From: LMUY01 sp964242215
GTDB taxonomy: Bacteria > Pseudomonadota > Alphaproteobacteria > Acetobacterales > Acetobacteraceae
DNA: 64,000 nt
Direction: 5' to 3'
NCBI GenBank assembly: GCA_964242215.1
Contig: CAXTCJ010000013.1
Coordinates: forward strand, 9,084-73,083
The notes below the pieces were generated by a model. The model saw nothing but the letters and a program-made list of their open reading frames with translations, ran no database searches and was not told the origin of the DNA. Positions within the stretch are counted from its first letter, which is position 1. Each line of letters begins with the position of its first letter. Positions 7,804 through 15,784 of the stretch are shown piece after piece. The position numbers and the translations under genes are program-made.

Positions 7804-8186
7804 GTGGCTTCCGACAAACGCCGCGCACCTAAATGCACGTCTCACAAGGATTTCCGCCAGAGCCAGCCTGAAGCTGGATGATCGCAAACTATCAATCAAA
7901 CCAATTCGCACGCTGAAATTGACATACGCAAAACATGCGAACGAAAACATGCATTGCGAAATCAGTTCGGTATTTTTGGCAATCGAGTTTTTGGCGTGAA
8001 CGGATTAGCGCTGCCAATACCCGCAGAAATCCGCGCTCGGTCCAGCCTTGAACGCCAACCCAAACACGCCGCGAACCTGGGCGCCGTTGCTGTCGCGGTT
8101 CGTCGCGACTCCATCCCACCCTTTGAAGGTCAAAGCCGCTCGCCTCGGTCGTCGACAAGCCGCATCCCTACCGCCGCGCACCCAAA
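7804..8186. other. Stretch without recognisable genes
   Basis: About 380 bp of lower GC than its surroundings. Only short frames without a usable start signal or family resemblance are present. Confidence 0.6.
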
Positions 8187-8439
8187 ATGAAATCCCCCGG
8201 CCCTACTCCTGATCCCCTGGTTCTCGCCGCCTGGACACTCCCGGCCCGCGCGCAGACAACCCAGCACACCCAGCCGGCAGGCCTGTCGTGCCTCGTCGCC
8301 GTCCGGTGTGGGCACCACGCGCTATGGCGTCTTCCACTACCAGGGCGAGCGGTATCACGGCTCTACGAAGGATGGTCGGTTTGAGTGCGAGGTCCACGCC
8401 AAGCGCGAGGGCGATCGGGCGACTCGCAACGGGCAAGTA
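8187..8439 (+). pseudogene. Frameshifted paralogue of the secreted VWVN/YHC protein at 9297
   Basis: A first frame from 8187 gives a leader-like LVLAAWTLPARAQTT. The adjacent frame from about 8308 then gives GTTRYGVFHYQGERYHGSTK and later HAKREGDRATRNG, which parallel WVNTSSKVYHCQGDRYYGNT and AAKAAGDRADHGK of the intact gene. The two halves are in different frames, and the final cysteine/stop is not reached. Confidence 0.55.
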
Positions 8440-8440
8440 A

Positions 8441-8701
8441 CTAGCCGGCCCCATGCCCCGCCGCCTTGTGCCCGGCCTCCGTCGCGGCTTCCCGGAAGTA
8501 TCGCAACAGGTGGATCCGTAAAGCGCTTGTCCGGCCGCCGGAGGTTACTTCCAACTCCGCTTGATGCACGACATCGCCTCGCATACACGCCTCACGGTGG
8601 CACACCTCATCCAGCAGTGCCCATAACTCGGGCTCAAGCCGTATGCTAGTTCGCCCGGTCAGGAGCATGACGTTTCGGTTTACTAGGCTGGTCACACTCA
8701 T
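8441..8701 (-). CDS. Ribbon-helix-helix protein (RHH_4-like)
   Basis: 86 residues. RTSIRLEPELWALLDEVCHREA is the strand-helix of an RHH_4-type domain, followed by SGGRTSALRIHLLRYFRE, the closing helix of that family (usually L-S-S-A-L-R-V...). Likely a small dimeric DNA-binding regulator. I chose the start MSVTSLVNRN because it precedes the domain by a normal distance. It is convergent with the pseudogene on the left. Confidence 0.75.
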   Translation of the reverse strand: MSVTSLVNRNVMLLTGRTSIRLEPELWALLDEVCHREACMRGDVVHQAELEVTSGGRTSALRIHLLRYFREAATEAGHKAAGHGAG

Positions 8702-8723
8702 GCCCGGGTGCAGTTTGCCGGGC

Positions 8724-8861
8724 TTAATGGATGGAAACAGATCCCCACGGCACCCCACCCCACGTGTCCAGCACGATCAGATAGCGATTAAGGGCTGCCC
8801 GTCGATCCGGCGGCGGTGCGCTGGCGTCCCGAATAACATCCGCAAGTTCGCAGATGCCCAT
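8724..8861 (-). CDS. Possible 45-residue protein upstream of the RHH gene
   Basis: Begins MGICELADVIRDASAPPPDR and ends WGSVSIH. Its composition is protein-like, with a helix then a Trp/Gly-rich tail, and it lies 22 bp upstream of the RHH gene on the same strand. There is no good Shine-Dalgarno sequence and I know no family. Confidence 0.35.
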   Translation of the reverse strand: MGICELADVIRDASAPPPDRRAALNRYLIVLDTWGGVPWGSVSIH

Positions 8862-9296
8862 CCGGTTGATCGATGTTGATGGCTTGGCAGAGAAACCCAT
8901 TTTACTACATTAGTATGCAGTCTCTCGCTTTACAATACCGCCGCATCCGTCTCGAACCAAGTCCTCTCGCCCCGACCGGGCGGTTTCGAACTGACCTACT
9001 ACCGAGCGGGTAGTCTGGGGCGTAGCGGAGCAGAAGCTACCATCGTACGCTGGGGACAAGCTTGATCCGCGGAGCTGATGAAGATCCAACCGTCTCTAAT
9101 CATCGCTGGTGAAAGTTAGGTGGCTTGGGAAGTTGCCAACGAACTGATGCGATGGGTGTTCGGTCTCCTGGACATCAAGAGGAGGGTCCAGACGCCCAAT
9201 AGCTGGAATGCTGGCGCGGTCGGGTTGGATGCGGCCACTCGGCTAGACACCATCCCGCATCTACGCCACGCTCCCGTAACAAGTCGGGAGCCTCTC
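8862..9296. other. Stretch without recognisable genes
   Basis: About 430 bp. Nothing convincing on either strand; it should contain the promoter of the gene at 9297. Confidence 0.55.
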
Positions 9297-9584
9297 ATGC
9301 GTTTCACCAACATCGCCGCCGTTCTCGCGTTAGCTTGCGCCACTGCTCAGGCGCAAACGGCGACACCCGGATCTGTCCGGTCCTCACCGACCCGGCCCTC
9401 GACGACAATGGCCACGCCCGCGCCAGGCGGTGGGCTAGGGATGGTTTGGGTGAACACGAGCAGCAAAGTCTATCACTGCCAGGGCGATCGATATTACGGA
9501 AATACGAAGCGGGGCAGCTACATGGCGGAAGCTGCAGCCAAGGCGGCCGGCGATCGTGCGGATCATGGGAAGGCTTGTTCGTAA
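9297..9584 (+). CDS. Small secreted protein with VWVN...VYHCxGxxYYG motif
   Basis: 95 residues. A Sec signal peptide (MRFTNIAAVLALACATAQA) is followed by a Thr/Pro linker and a compact domain of about 45 residues: MVWVNTSSKVYHCQGDRYYG, then AAAKAAGDRADHGKAC. This short cysteine pair domain is familiar from many hypothetical secreted proteins of Proteobacteria; its function is unknown. GGGAG lies 6 bp upstream of the ATG. A frameshifted relative lies at 8187. Confidence 0.75.
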   Translation: MRFTNIAAVLALACATAQAQTATPGSVRSSPTRPSTTMATPAPGGGLGMVWVNTSSKVYHCQGDRYYGNTKRGSYMAEAAAKAAGDRADHGKACS

Positions 9585-9678
9585 GGGCATATCGGCACGA
9601 CGACGCTGCCAAAGCCTGCCAATGGGAACACGCGGCTCTGGCGTTGGGGCGTGGCCCTTTCCAGTGAGGACAGGTGGG

Positions 9679-9981
9679 ATGAGCAACGAGCAGTCCGGCG
9701 CCAAGGTCATTCCGTTCCCGCGCCAACTTCGGGTTGTGCCCGTCGAGCAGGACGCAACAATCGAAGCCTATGTAATATCTGCGATAGTTGAGCATGACGG
9801 CCGCACCTACGAACTGGAGGGCCTGCTTCAGCAACTGCCGCCCCTCTGCTTCCGAGAGGCTGTGTCGACGGTGCCGCGGTCTGGTCGAGAGTTATGGGAC
9901 GAGGTGGTGCGCCGCTGGCCGGGCACGGCTGACGAGATCGTAGCTGGCGTGTTCCCGGTCGATAACGAAACGAAGTCTTGA
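9679..9981 (+). CDS. Hypothetical protein, 100 residues
   Basis: Starts with MSNEQSGAKVIPFPRQLRVV; the VIPFPR segment is a recurring N-terminal motif of small phage and island proteins. A mixed alpha/beta body follows (IVEHDGRTYELEGLLQQL, ELWDEVVRRWPGTADEIV). AGGTGGG lies just upstream of the ATG. No family recognised. Confidence 0.6.
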   Translation: MSNEQSGAKVIPFPRQLRVVPVEQDATIEAYVISAIVEHDGRTYELEGLLQQLPPLCFREAVSTVPRSGRELWDEVVRRWPGTADEIVAGVFPVDNETKS

Positions 9982-10170
9982 TTCACAGCTGGCGCAGTCG
10001 CGCCATGATGAGCGCGGCCGATAATGCCAAAGGGCGATCGCCGAGACGGAACGGCCAGCAACCTAGAACACGAACAGCGTCAACAGCCCCATACTGATGC
10101 CAAGGCAAACGCCAGGCAGATCAGGACTCCAATGCGTTCGCCGCCGGCATAGTCGGCTGCCATATGGCGT

Positions 10171-10186
10171 ATGGCCATATGGCCAT
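10171..10186. promoter_or_regulatory. 16-bp perfect palindrome, possible operator
   Basis: ATGGCCATATGGCCAT is its own reverse complement, and a partial copy (CATATGGCGTATGG) precedes it. It sits at the putative start of the small gene here, a usual place for a repressor site. Confidence 0.3.
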
Positions 10187-10480
10187 CGGGCGGGAGGGAA
10201 TGGTTGGTTACCGCTTTCGAAGAGTCACACCTTAGGGCTGGGATCAAAGCCGGCGGCCAAATCCTGGGCGCGTTCATCGTTGCCCGCTCAGAAGAGGAGT
10301 TCGTGATCTACTTGCGGCCGAGCTGGGGTCGTGGACGTGGCTTCAAGATCGTCCGCACTTGGCGAGGTCTCTCGGACCCGACTCGAAGAGCATCATCTCT
10401 GCCGTGCGGCCGTGCCTGCGGATCTTCTGGCCGGACTTGCGGCGGATCACGGTCACCGGGTCCGGTGGTACGGCATAGCG
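10171..10480 (+). pseudogene. Possible frameshifted small phage protein
   Basis: The frame from ATG 10171 is protein-like through ESHLRAGIKAGGQILGAFIV and YLRPSWGRGRGFKIVRTWR, then becomes Arg/Ser/Cys-rich. A different frame continues plausibly as RSLGPDSKSIISAVRPCLRI to a stop near 10480. A frameshift near 10357 would join them. Not assigned to a family. Confidence 0.3.
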
Positions 10481-10519
10481 CGGCAACGGGTCGTCCGGCG
10501 CCAGACTGCGCCACTACGC

Positions 10520-11170
10520 CTATCTGTGCTCAGATTTTGCCTGCCACGTGGGGCGAACGACCAAAGAATCGATGGTCTGCCGAGCATTCGCTTCTGGCAT
10601 CGTCATCGGCACGCGTTCGATGAGGAACCATATTCCGAGCATCGTCGTCGTGGCCATGTTCCAGAATACAAAGGCGTAGATCGAACCTAGACCGGTTCGA
10701 AGCCAGCCTAGGTGGTAGGGCGAGACGGCAGCGCGAAGGCTCGGCGCCACGACCTCGGCGACGATCGACGCCATGTAGAGCACAAAGGCCACCATCGAAA
10801 GATAGCCAAACAGAAAGCAAACAAATTGGCGCCGGGACAGCGGCTTGCCACCTAGCGTTGGCGGGGTTCCTAGCATCGGCGCGTCAAGGGCTTTCCTCTC
10901 CACGGTGCTTACGGCTGCCAATGCCGCCACAAAGAAGGCTGCGAGAAGGCCAATCAGGTCATGCAGCCCCTTGATGAATCCGTCCGATCCCAGGATCGCA
11001 GGGCGCACCGGGAGCGCCATGAACAGGGCAACGGACAACACGGTGAGGATCAGTGGCCAGCCGTAGTCGAAGCCGAACTTCGCGCTATGCCGGATGCGTA
11101 GATATCGTGCAGGCGCCAGCATGCGGCGCCACGCGGGGGTCAGGCCGCCAGGGTTTGATAGGTCACTCAC
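10520..11170 (-). CDS. Four-helix membrane protein, second gene of a two-gene module
   Basis: 216 residues. Hydrophobic segments are at about residues 36-53 (GWPLILTVLSVALFMALP), 68-86 (LHDLIGLLAAFFVAALAAV), 115-140 (FVCFLFGYLSMVAFVLYMAS) and 160-185 (SIYAFVFWNMATTTMLGIWF), giving an inner-membrane protein with short loops. It overlaps the stop of the 329-residue gene by 4 bp (ATGA), so the two are coupled. A soluble partner plus a small membrane protein is the layout of several abortive-infection and signalling pairs, but I recognise neither protein. Confidence 0.8.
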   Translation of the reverse strand: MSDLSNPGGLTPAWRRMLAPARYLRIRHSAKFGFDYGWPLILTVLSVALFMALPVRPAILGSDGFIKGLHDLIGLLAAFFVAALAAVSTVERKALDAPMLGTPPTLGGKPLSRRQFVCFLFGYLSMVAFVLYMASIVAEVVAPSLRAAVSPYHLGWLRTGLGSIYAFVFWNMATTTMLGIWFLIERVPMTMPEANARQTIDSLVVRPTWQAKSEHR

Positions 11171-12156
11171 CAGAGGTTCTGGCGTAAGAGGAGTGCGTGC
11201 ATTTTAGATTGGATTTCATCGACAATCGTCTCCGGGCATTGACCCATTGGGCCGCTGAACTGGCCGATTGGCTCAAGGCGAGCATACACCGTATCCTCGG
11301 CGTCCGCATGCTCCGTCGAAAAGCGCGGACTATGCTGCTTGTTGTCCGTGCCTTTTCGGAATTGAAGCTGAATGTCTTCATAGCCATGATCGCGGCCCCA
11401 TCGCCGCAACCTGCCAAAGATATCCAGATTTAGTGCCTTTGACAGTTTTCGATCGACGATATGAGTTAGCCGGACAGTAGTAGGATGAATAAGATCGTTT
11501 TCGTCAAACCCCTCATCTGCGGGCTTGATTAACTCAATTCGACTTAGTCGTCCGCCGGTAAGATCTCGCTTGAGGTTTGCCGACAGCGGTTGTGTGGCAT
11601 CAATGCGGGGATGATATTTCATAGCGCGTCCGGTCTCTGGGCTTACAAAGGACAGGCCACTGTCCTGGCAGGTTCGGCGGACGATCGCGTTCAGAAAACG
11701 GAGGGTCGTCAAGCGACCGAGCGATGGCACGCGCTCCAACAGCGCCCGCACCGGCGCTGTTTTAGGCCTCCCGGCAGAGCCAGCGATCACTAAATGACCC
11801 GCATGCGCGAGTGCATCATCGTCGCCCTTGCCGGCTGGCCTGACCTTGCCGCTTCCCATGTTCATGAAAGCGGGGTCGCTCGCCGCCGCATCGCCGTGAT
11901 GAAGCAAGATGGTCAGCGTTCCATCCGTCCCGGGCCGTATGTCGGCAATGCGGATGAGATTTGCCCCGTCGTTAGGCAGGTCCTCGTCCTCGCTCGGGGC
12001 TGCTTCGCCGATGCTCATCGCAGCGCCACTCTCGGCATAGATCTTTTGGACCGCGCTGAAGAAGTCTTCCACCGACCAGCGGGGCGCTTCCGGGGGGATC
12101 ATCGCGACCTTGAGGTTCATAAGCATGATCTGGCGTTCGTGGGCACTGAGAGCCAT
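11167..12156 (-). CDS. Soluble protein of unknown function, first gene of a two-gene module
   Basis: 329 residues, acidic N-terminal third, no signal or membrane segment. The middle has a repeat-free alpha/beta pattern (LTILLHHGDAAASDPAFMNM, then LLERVPSLGRLTTLRFLNAI); the C-terminal half is basic (KLSKALNLDIFGRLRRWGRD). No catalytic signature is obvious to me. It is translationally coupled to the four-helix membrane protein and runs opposite to the plus-strand genes on its left. A prophage-encoded defence or exclusion role is inference from gene layout only. Confidence 0.78.
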   Translation of the reverse strand: MALSAHERQIMLMNLKVAMIPPEAPRWSVEDFFSAVQKIYAESGAAMSIGEAAPSEDEDLPNDGANLIRIADIRPGTDGTLTILLHHGDAAASDPAFMNMGSGKVRPAGKGDDDALAHAGHLVIAGSAGRPKTAPVRALLERVPSLGRLTTLRFLNAIVRRTCQDSGLSFVSPETGRAMKYHPRIDATQPLSANLKRDLTGGRLSRIELIKPADEGFDENDLIHPTTVRLTHIVDRKLSKALNLDIFGRLRRWGRDHGYEDIQLQFRKGTDNKQHSPRFSTEHADAEDTVYARLEPIGQFSGPMGQCPETIVDEIQSKMHALLLRQNLW

Positions 12157-12257
12157 TCACTCTTCCCCGACTTCAAGCCGGCGAATCGCGGCTGTTTGGC
12201 TCAGCATGCTTGCGAGTTCGCATCAAGGCTAGCCAAGCCGAGGGGAGCCGCCTCAGG

Positions 12258-12737
12258 CTACGCTTGCTTAATGCCACCCACGACCGCGCCGGGCATGATC
12301 GTGCTCGGTCTGGCGTCATCAAGGTCCACAACGGAACCCCGCACGGTCCCGAATATACGGACGTCTCCCCCGCGATTTACAACGTCACCGACCGTGCCAT
12401 GAACCATGGCGCTGCCGTCTCTGTTGACCGTCAGTCGTCCGATGACATCGCCAAATAGGCCAACTACGACAAACCGGAGCACCACAGCGTCCCCGCCGAT
12501 CGTGCCGGTGAAGTGAGTAGAGTCGGCGAAAACGTGGCGCCCCTGTCGGTCGACCAAGTCGTACCGGCCCGGCCGCTTCAACGGCGGCTCGATGAGCGGC
12601 AGCGGAACGTCAGTGGCGCATTGAGCATGCGGCACTGTGGCGCGACCGGTCGCTGGTGACAATCGCACAAGCCACCGCAGCCCTTTGACGGGGGCCAGGC
12701 TGAATTCACTTCCTGCTTCTTCGATCCGGCTCAACAA
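12258..12737 (-). CDS. Bactofilin-like beta-repeat protein (hypothetical)
   Basis: 159 residues. The C-terminal part has short glycine-spaced strands with a period of about 18-20: VGLFGDVIGRLTVNRDG, MVHGTVGDVVNRGGDVRI, FGTVRGSVVDLDDARPS, IMPGAVVGG. This is the look of a right-handed beta-solenoid such as bactofilin. The N-terminal 70 residues contain PLKRPGRYDLVDRQGRHVF and are not recognised. It overlaps the upstream Xre gene by 32 bp, so it belongs to the four-gene minus-strand unit 13428-12258. Confidence 0.6.
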   Translation of the reverse strand: MLSRIEEAGSEFSLAPVKGLRWLVRLSPATGRATVPHAQCATDVPLPLIEPPLKRPGRYDLVDRQGRHVFADSTHFTGTIGGDAVVLRFVVVGLFGDVIGRLTVNRDGSAMVHGTVGDVVNRGGDVRIFGTVRGSVVDLDDARPSTIMPGAVVGGIKQA

Positions 12738-12960
12738 GCATGCTCGGCAGGTCGCATCCCAACGCCTCGGACAGCGACGCCATCGTTCTCAGGGTGACGT
12801 TCTGTCTACCACTCTCGATTAGAGCGAGGCGCTGTTGTCCCACGCCTATCCGCTCGCCGACTTCAACCTGCTTCAACCCTGCTCGCTCGCGTTCGGCACG
12901 CACATTTCGTCCGAAGATGGCAACGTAGTCCGGCAGCGCTGATGCCGCGCCGCGTCTCAT
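12706..12960 (-). CDS. Xre-family helix-turn-helix regulator
   Basis: 84 residues. A complete HTH_3-type domain covers about residues 15-72: FGRNVRAERERAGLKQVEVG, ERIGVGQQRLALIESGRQNV, then TLRTMASLSEALGCDLPSML. Small single-domain repressor. The ATG overlaps the stop of the upstream HTH-like gene (ATGA). Confidence 0.85.
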   Translation of the reverse strand: MRRGAASALPDYVAIFGRNVRAERERAGLKQVEVGERIGVGQQRLALIESGRQNVTLRTMASLSEALGCDLPSMLVEPDRRSRK

Positions 12961-13214
12961 GTCCGATGCCTTAGCTGCACCCCTGGCGCATCCCCTCCAG
13001 TGAACTCGACGCCGGCTGCCTCTAGGGCAGCGCGGATGGCGCCAAGGCGATCAGTCGGGTTCTTCTGCAGGGAGGGCACGACCCGGCCGGTCCTTTCATA
13101 TTTAGAGATCACGTGTTCTCCAAGCTCACAATGAGCGCCCAGCCTTTGCGTGCTCCACCCTAGCAAAGCTCTGGCGGCTCGGACCTGTTCGGGCGTGAGA
13201 CATGCATTAGTCAT
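12957..13214 (-). CDS. Short Xre-like HTH protein (LLGWSxxxL family)
   Basis: 85 residues: MTNACLTPEQVRAARALLGW, STQRLGAHCELGEHVISKYE, then RAALEAAGVEFTGGDAPGVQ. This is the short HTH family in which a degenerate Xre fold ends in AGVEFxxGxxPGVxLR. Two relatives occur nearby (14869, frameshifted, and 15781). Its start overlaps the end of the RHH gene by 8 bp. Confidence 0.82.
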   Translation of the reverse strand: MTNACLTPEQVRAARALLGWSTQRLGAHCELGEHVISKYERTGRVVPSLQKNPTDRLGAIRAALEAAGVEFTGGDAPGVQLRHRT

Positions 13215-13428
13215 CCGCCTCAGTGGCCTGCTGCTCGGCCGCCAAGCTGGCGGTCAAGAGTTGGCGGATCGCCCGTGGGCGCGTCGGGGAAGGCGCCGGC
13301 TGCAAGGCGATCCAGGCATCAAGTTGGGTCAGCTGGTTGGGGTGAAGACGAACACCAATAAGCGTTCCCATTCCAGTGGCGGGACGCCCGCGCCTTTTTG
13401 TTATCGTTTTCTCTTGCCGATCTGACAT
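13207..13428 (-). CDS. Ribbon-helix-helix regulator
   Basis: 73 residues. The basic N-terminus (TITKRRGRPATGMGTLIGVR) is followed by LHPNQLTQLDAWIALQ and RPRAIRQLLTASL, the strand-helix-helix of MetJ/Arc-type proteins. First gene of the RHH-Xre-Xre-bactofilin-like unit, so it may autoregulate it. Confidence 0.75.
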   Translation of the reverse strand: MSDRQEKTITKRRGRPATGMGTLIGVRLHPNQLTQLDAWIALQPAPSPTRPRAIRQLLTASLAAEQQATEADD

Positions 13429-13430
13429 GA

Positions 13431-13736
13431 TTGATGATAACAGAAAGTTGGCCTTACCACAATCAACACTGCCGCCCCTGGCCTGACCTATTCGGCCGCA
13501 TCGCCGACATCGCCCTGGCCGCTACCCCGACACGAAAGAACAGGCCGTGGATACCGCCTGGGAGCCGTCGCCGGGTTGCCGAGCGGCTGATGGGCATGCG
13601 TCCCACCACTGACGCAGGCCGGCGCGAGAAGGCTTCCGTGGGCATTACGATCATGAACGAGGTAGCTGCCTGGCAAAGGGACAGCGAGTGGCAGTTTGCC
13701 GCAGCGGCGTTCAGGGCGGAGGCGTTCGGACAGTAG
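13431..13736 (+). CDS. Possible small protein (uncertain)
   Basis: A 101-codon frame whose second half is protein-like (MNEVAAWQRDSEWQFAAAAFR). The start lies only 2 bp from the divergent RHH start, which is improbable, so a later start (ATG near 13589) would be needed. No family. Confidence 0.25.
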   Translation: MMITESWPYHNQHCRPWPDLFGRIADIALAATPTRKNRPWIPPGSRRRVAERLMGMRPTTDAGRREKASVGITIMNEVAAWQRDSEWQFAAAAFRAEAFGQ

Positions 13737-14027
13737 CCGCGAGGCCACCCGTAAAGACGTTACCCGCATCGCTTGGACAACCAGGCGAGCGGGGGGGGGG
13801 CGTCGGCCGGCGGTCAGGAACAGTATCGGGCAACCCGGGAATGGCCTGCGGCATTTGCCAGCCGGTCGGCGGTTGGTCGCACGGGCAGAGCGCCCCCGGG
13901 ACATTTGGTGCCGAGTGCAGACGTGAACCGTCGGACCTCTGGGGTTGTGGACGAACGCTACAACCCTTTGTTCCGCCAAGTCGGAGTACGAAGCGTTGAC
14001 GGTGCGTTAACCCCGTAACTCACAGGG

Positions 14028-14050
14028 TTATCCACAGAATCTGTGGATAT
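14028..14050. promoter_or_regulatory. Inverted pair of DnaA-box-like sequences
   Basis: TTATCCACA (14028-14036) is the exact consensus DnaA box. TGTGGATAT (14042-14050) is the same box inverted with one mismatch; the 9-bp arms TATCCACAG/CTGTGGATA are perfect, 3 bp apart. It lies in a gene-poor stretch of the element. Confidence 0.55.
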
Positions 14051-14506
14051 CTCGACTGATCACCAACACCCCGCCGAGGTGCGCGACGTCATGCATTCAC
14101 ATTACGTAGTCGCCACAGTAGTTTTGCACCTTAAAGCCATAGCTAATGCGACGGCGGTGCCGGGCTTTAACCAAACCTGTTGTCCGGTGCCGCAGCCCAC
14201 TCAGACCTCGGTCACTGGGCTGGTATCTGGGATGCTGGCCACCGAGCCCTCACTCGCGCCAGCATTCCAGATGTTACGCGCCTGGACTCGCGTTTTAACA
14301 GGTCTCAACGAGGGACCACAGCTTTAGCCCATCGTTAAGCAACCATGACACTGAGACATCAGCACTTCTCAGTGAGACTCGTTCCACTTTGTTGCCGTTT
14401 GTTCCCTGTTGTCGCGTGCGACGGGACGTTAGTTTTGCAAGCGGCTTTCTTTGCGCCGCCGCTGAAGCCGGACAAACGCCCGAGAAGCCGAAGAACTGAC
14501 ACCGCA

Positions 14507-14541
14507 CCCCGCCGGAGTGTCGCGCACGTCGGCGGGGCTTT
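14507..14541 (+). terminator. Possible terminator hairpin
   Basis: CCCCGCCG (14507-14514) pairs with CGGCGGGG (14530-14537) and is followed by CTTTGG. The U-run is short. Confidence 0.4.
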
Positions 14542-14868
14542 GGAGGCGCCGGGAAGGCCTTTTCTGGAGACGCCTACCGGCACCGCTGATGGCTTTCGCA
14601 CGTCTCCACTGGGGAGACATTAGGATGAACTTTGGCCAACGTTTGGCTATGAACCGTCAGGATTTGCCAGGAAGGTTGCTGGGACACACGTGACTACACC
14701 CCGCCGGGCAGGTTCCGGCGGGGTATGCGCGATGGCCGCATCGTCTGCAGCGAGATCGAAGAGTATCGACTAAACCATTTTGCCACGGCCACGAGGGACG
14801 AAACCTCGAGCCTACGCCGGCAATAACAGCGGCGCTGACGATTGCGAGGACCAGGGCGTAGGTAGCGT

Positions 14869-15121
14869 TCACTGCTTGCCTTCCGGTCGGAGCCGCACGC
14901 CCGGCGGATCTCCGTTCGTGAACTCGACTCCAGCTTCCTGAAGAGCGGCCTGCATAGCTTCTGCTCGATCCATCTGAGGCTTCAATGAACGAGGGGGTTG
15001 AACGTAGCCCGTCTTTTCGAAATTGCTCACGACGTGCGTTCCGACGCCAGAAATCGTTCCAAGCTTGTCGCGCGTCCAGCCGGAGTAAGAACCGTGCCTG
15101 GGCACACTGCTCTGGTGTCAT
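14869..15121 (-). pseudogene. Frameshifted short Xre-like HTH gene
   Basis: From the ATG at 15121 the frame gives MTPEQCAQARFLL and then goes out of register (RLDARQAW). The neighbouring frame continues GWTRDKLGTISGVGTHVVSN, FEKTGYVQPPRSLKPQ, and AALQEAGVEFTNGDPPGVRL to a stop at 14869. Removing one C in CTCCGGCTGG restores LLGWTRDKL, the expected family text (compare LLGWS at 12957 and LLGWT at 15781). Either a single-base inactivation or a sequencing error. Confidence 0.75.
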
Positions 15122-15232
15122 CTCATCAGTCCATTATCACTGGACCGATGGAGGAGGAGAATTGAAACGGAACTGTGTCGATTGCAGGATCAATCGCCGG
15201 ATTTGGCGCCTTCCCTACGGTGGCACTTTCAC

Positions 15233-15784
15233 CTACCCGCCCATCCGCTTCAGCAGAACACCCACGACCTTGTCGACCAGCACCTGCTCCTCCCGCTCGG
15301 CTGAGACGCGTTGTGCAAACTCGAACAGCGGCAGCGGCGCCGGTACGACGGGCCGGTGGAAGGCAGCCTTGGGCCGGAACTGGCGGCCATAAGCGATCAA
15401 GGGATCCACCGGCGGCGGTGTCACAGGTCGCCGCTCAGCCCGGTTGATGCGCCACTCGGCCGGCGCAGGCTGAGCAACGGGCTTGGCTACGTTTGTCGGT
15501 GCAGTGGCTGACCTCACGGCCGCAATGGCTTCGGCTGGCGTCGTCTCGAACCACTCGTTCCGCACGCACGACCGTGCCAGCAGCCGGTGCGCCCGGCGTT
15601 CGACTGCGTGCGCCTCGTGGAACGGGACGGCGACGGCGAGGTGCAGGTGTAGGTCGAACGGGACGGCGGTCTGGAGTGTGGCCAGGCGCTGCTTCGGTTC
15701 GGTGGCGATGCCGACTTTCTGCAAACCTTGGCTTGGCCCGATGACGTAGAGGTATCGGTGGGGCGGACGGAGACGGCGGCTCAC
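15233..15784 (-). CDS. T5orf172/Mug113-type GIY-YIG nuclease-like protein
   Basis: 183 residues. The first 90 match the T5orf172-type GIY-YIG fold: RYLYVIGPSQGLQKVGIATE, PKQRLATLQTAVPFDLHL, AVERRAHRLLARSCVRNEWF and an ETTPAEAIAAV end. The rest is a Pro/Ala-rich tail with a possible helix at the C-terminus. Coupled by a 4-bp overlap to the upstream HTH gene. Such domains occur in phage proteins of uncertain role; nuclease activity is not proven here. Confidence 0.8.
   Translation of the reverse strand: MSRRLRPPHRYLYVIGPSQGLQKVGIATEPKQRLATLQTAVPFDLHLHLAVAVPFHEAHAVERRAHRLLARSCVRNEWFETTPAEAIAAVRSATAPTNVAKPVAQPAPAEWRINRAERRPVTPPPVDPLIAYGRQFRPKAAFHRPVVPAPLPLFEFAQRVSAEREEQVLVDKVVGVLLKRMGG

Larger units (their letters stand above)
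13737..14868. other. 1.1-kb region without a convincing gene
   Basis: Contains a DnaA-box inverted pair (14028-14050), a terminator-like hairpin (14507-14541) and a second hairpin (ACCCCGCC/GGCGGGGT, 14698-14724). Frames on both strands are short and low in quality. It could be a replication or control region. Confidence 0.5.

Noticed and set aside
14295..14623. Overlapping 60-90-codon frames on both strands
   Set aside because: No ribosome site, no coherent composition; the hairpin at 14507 crosses them.
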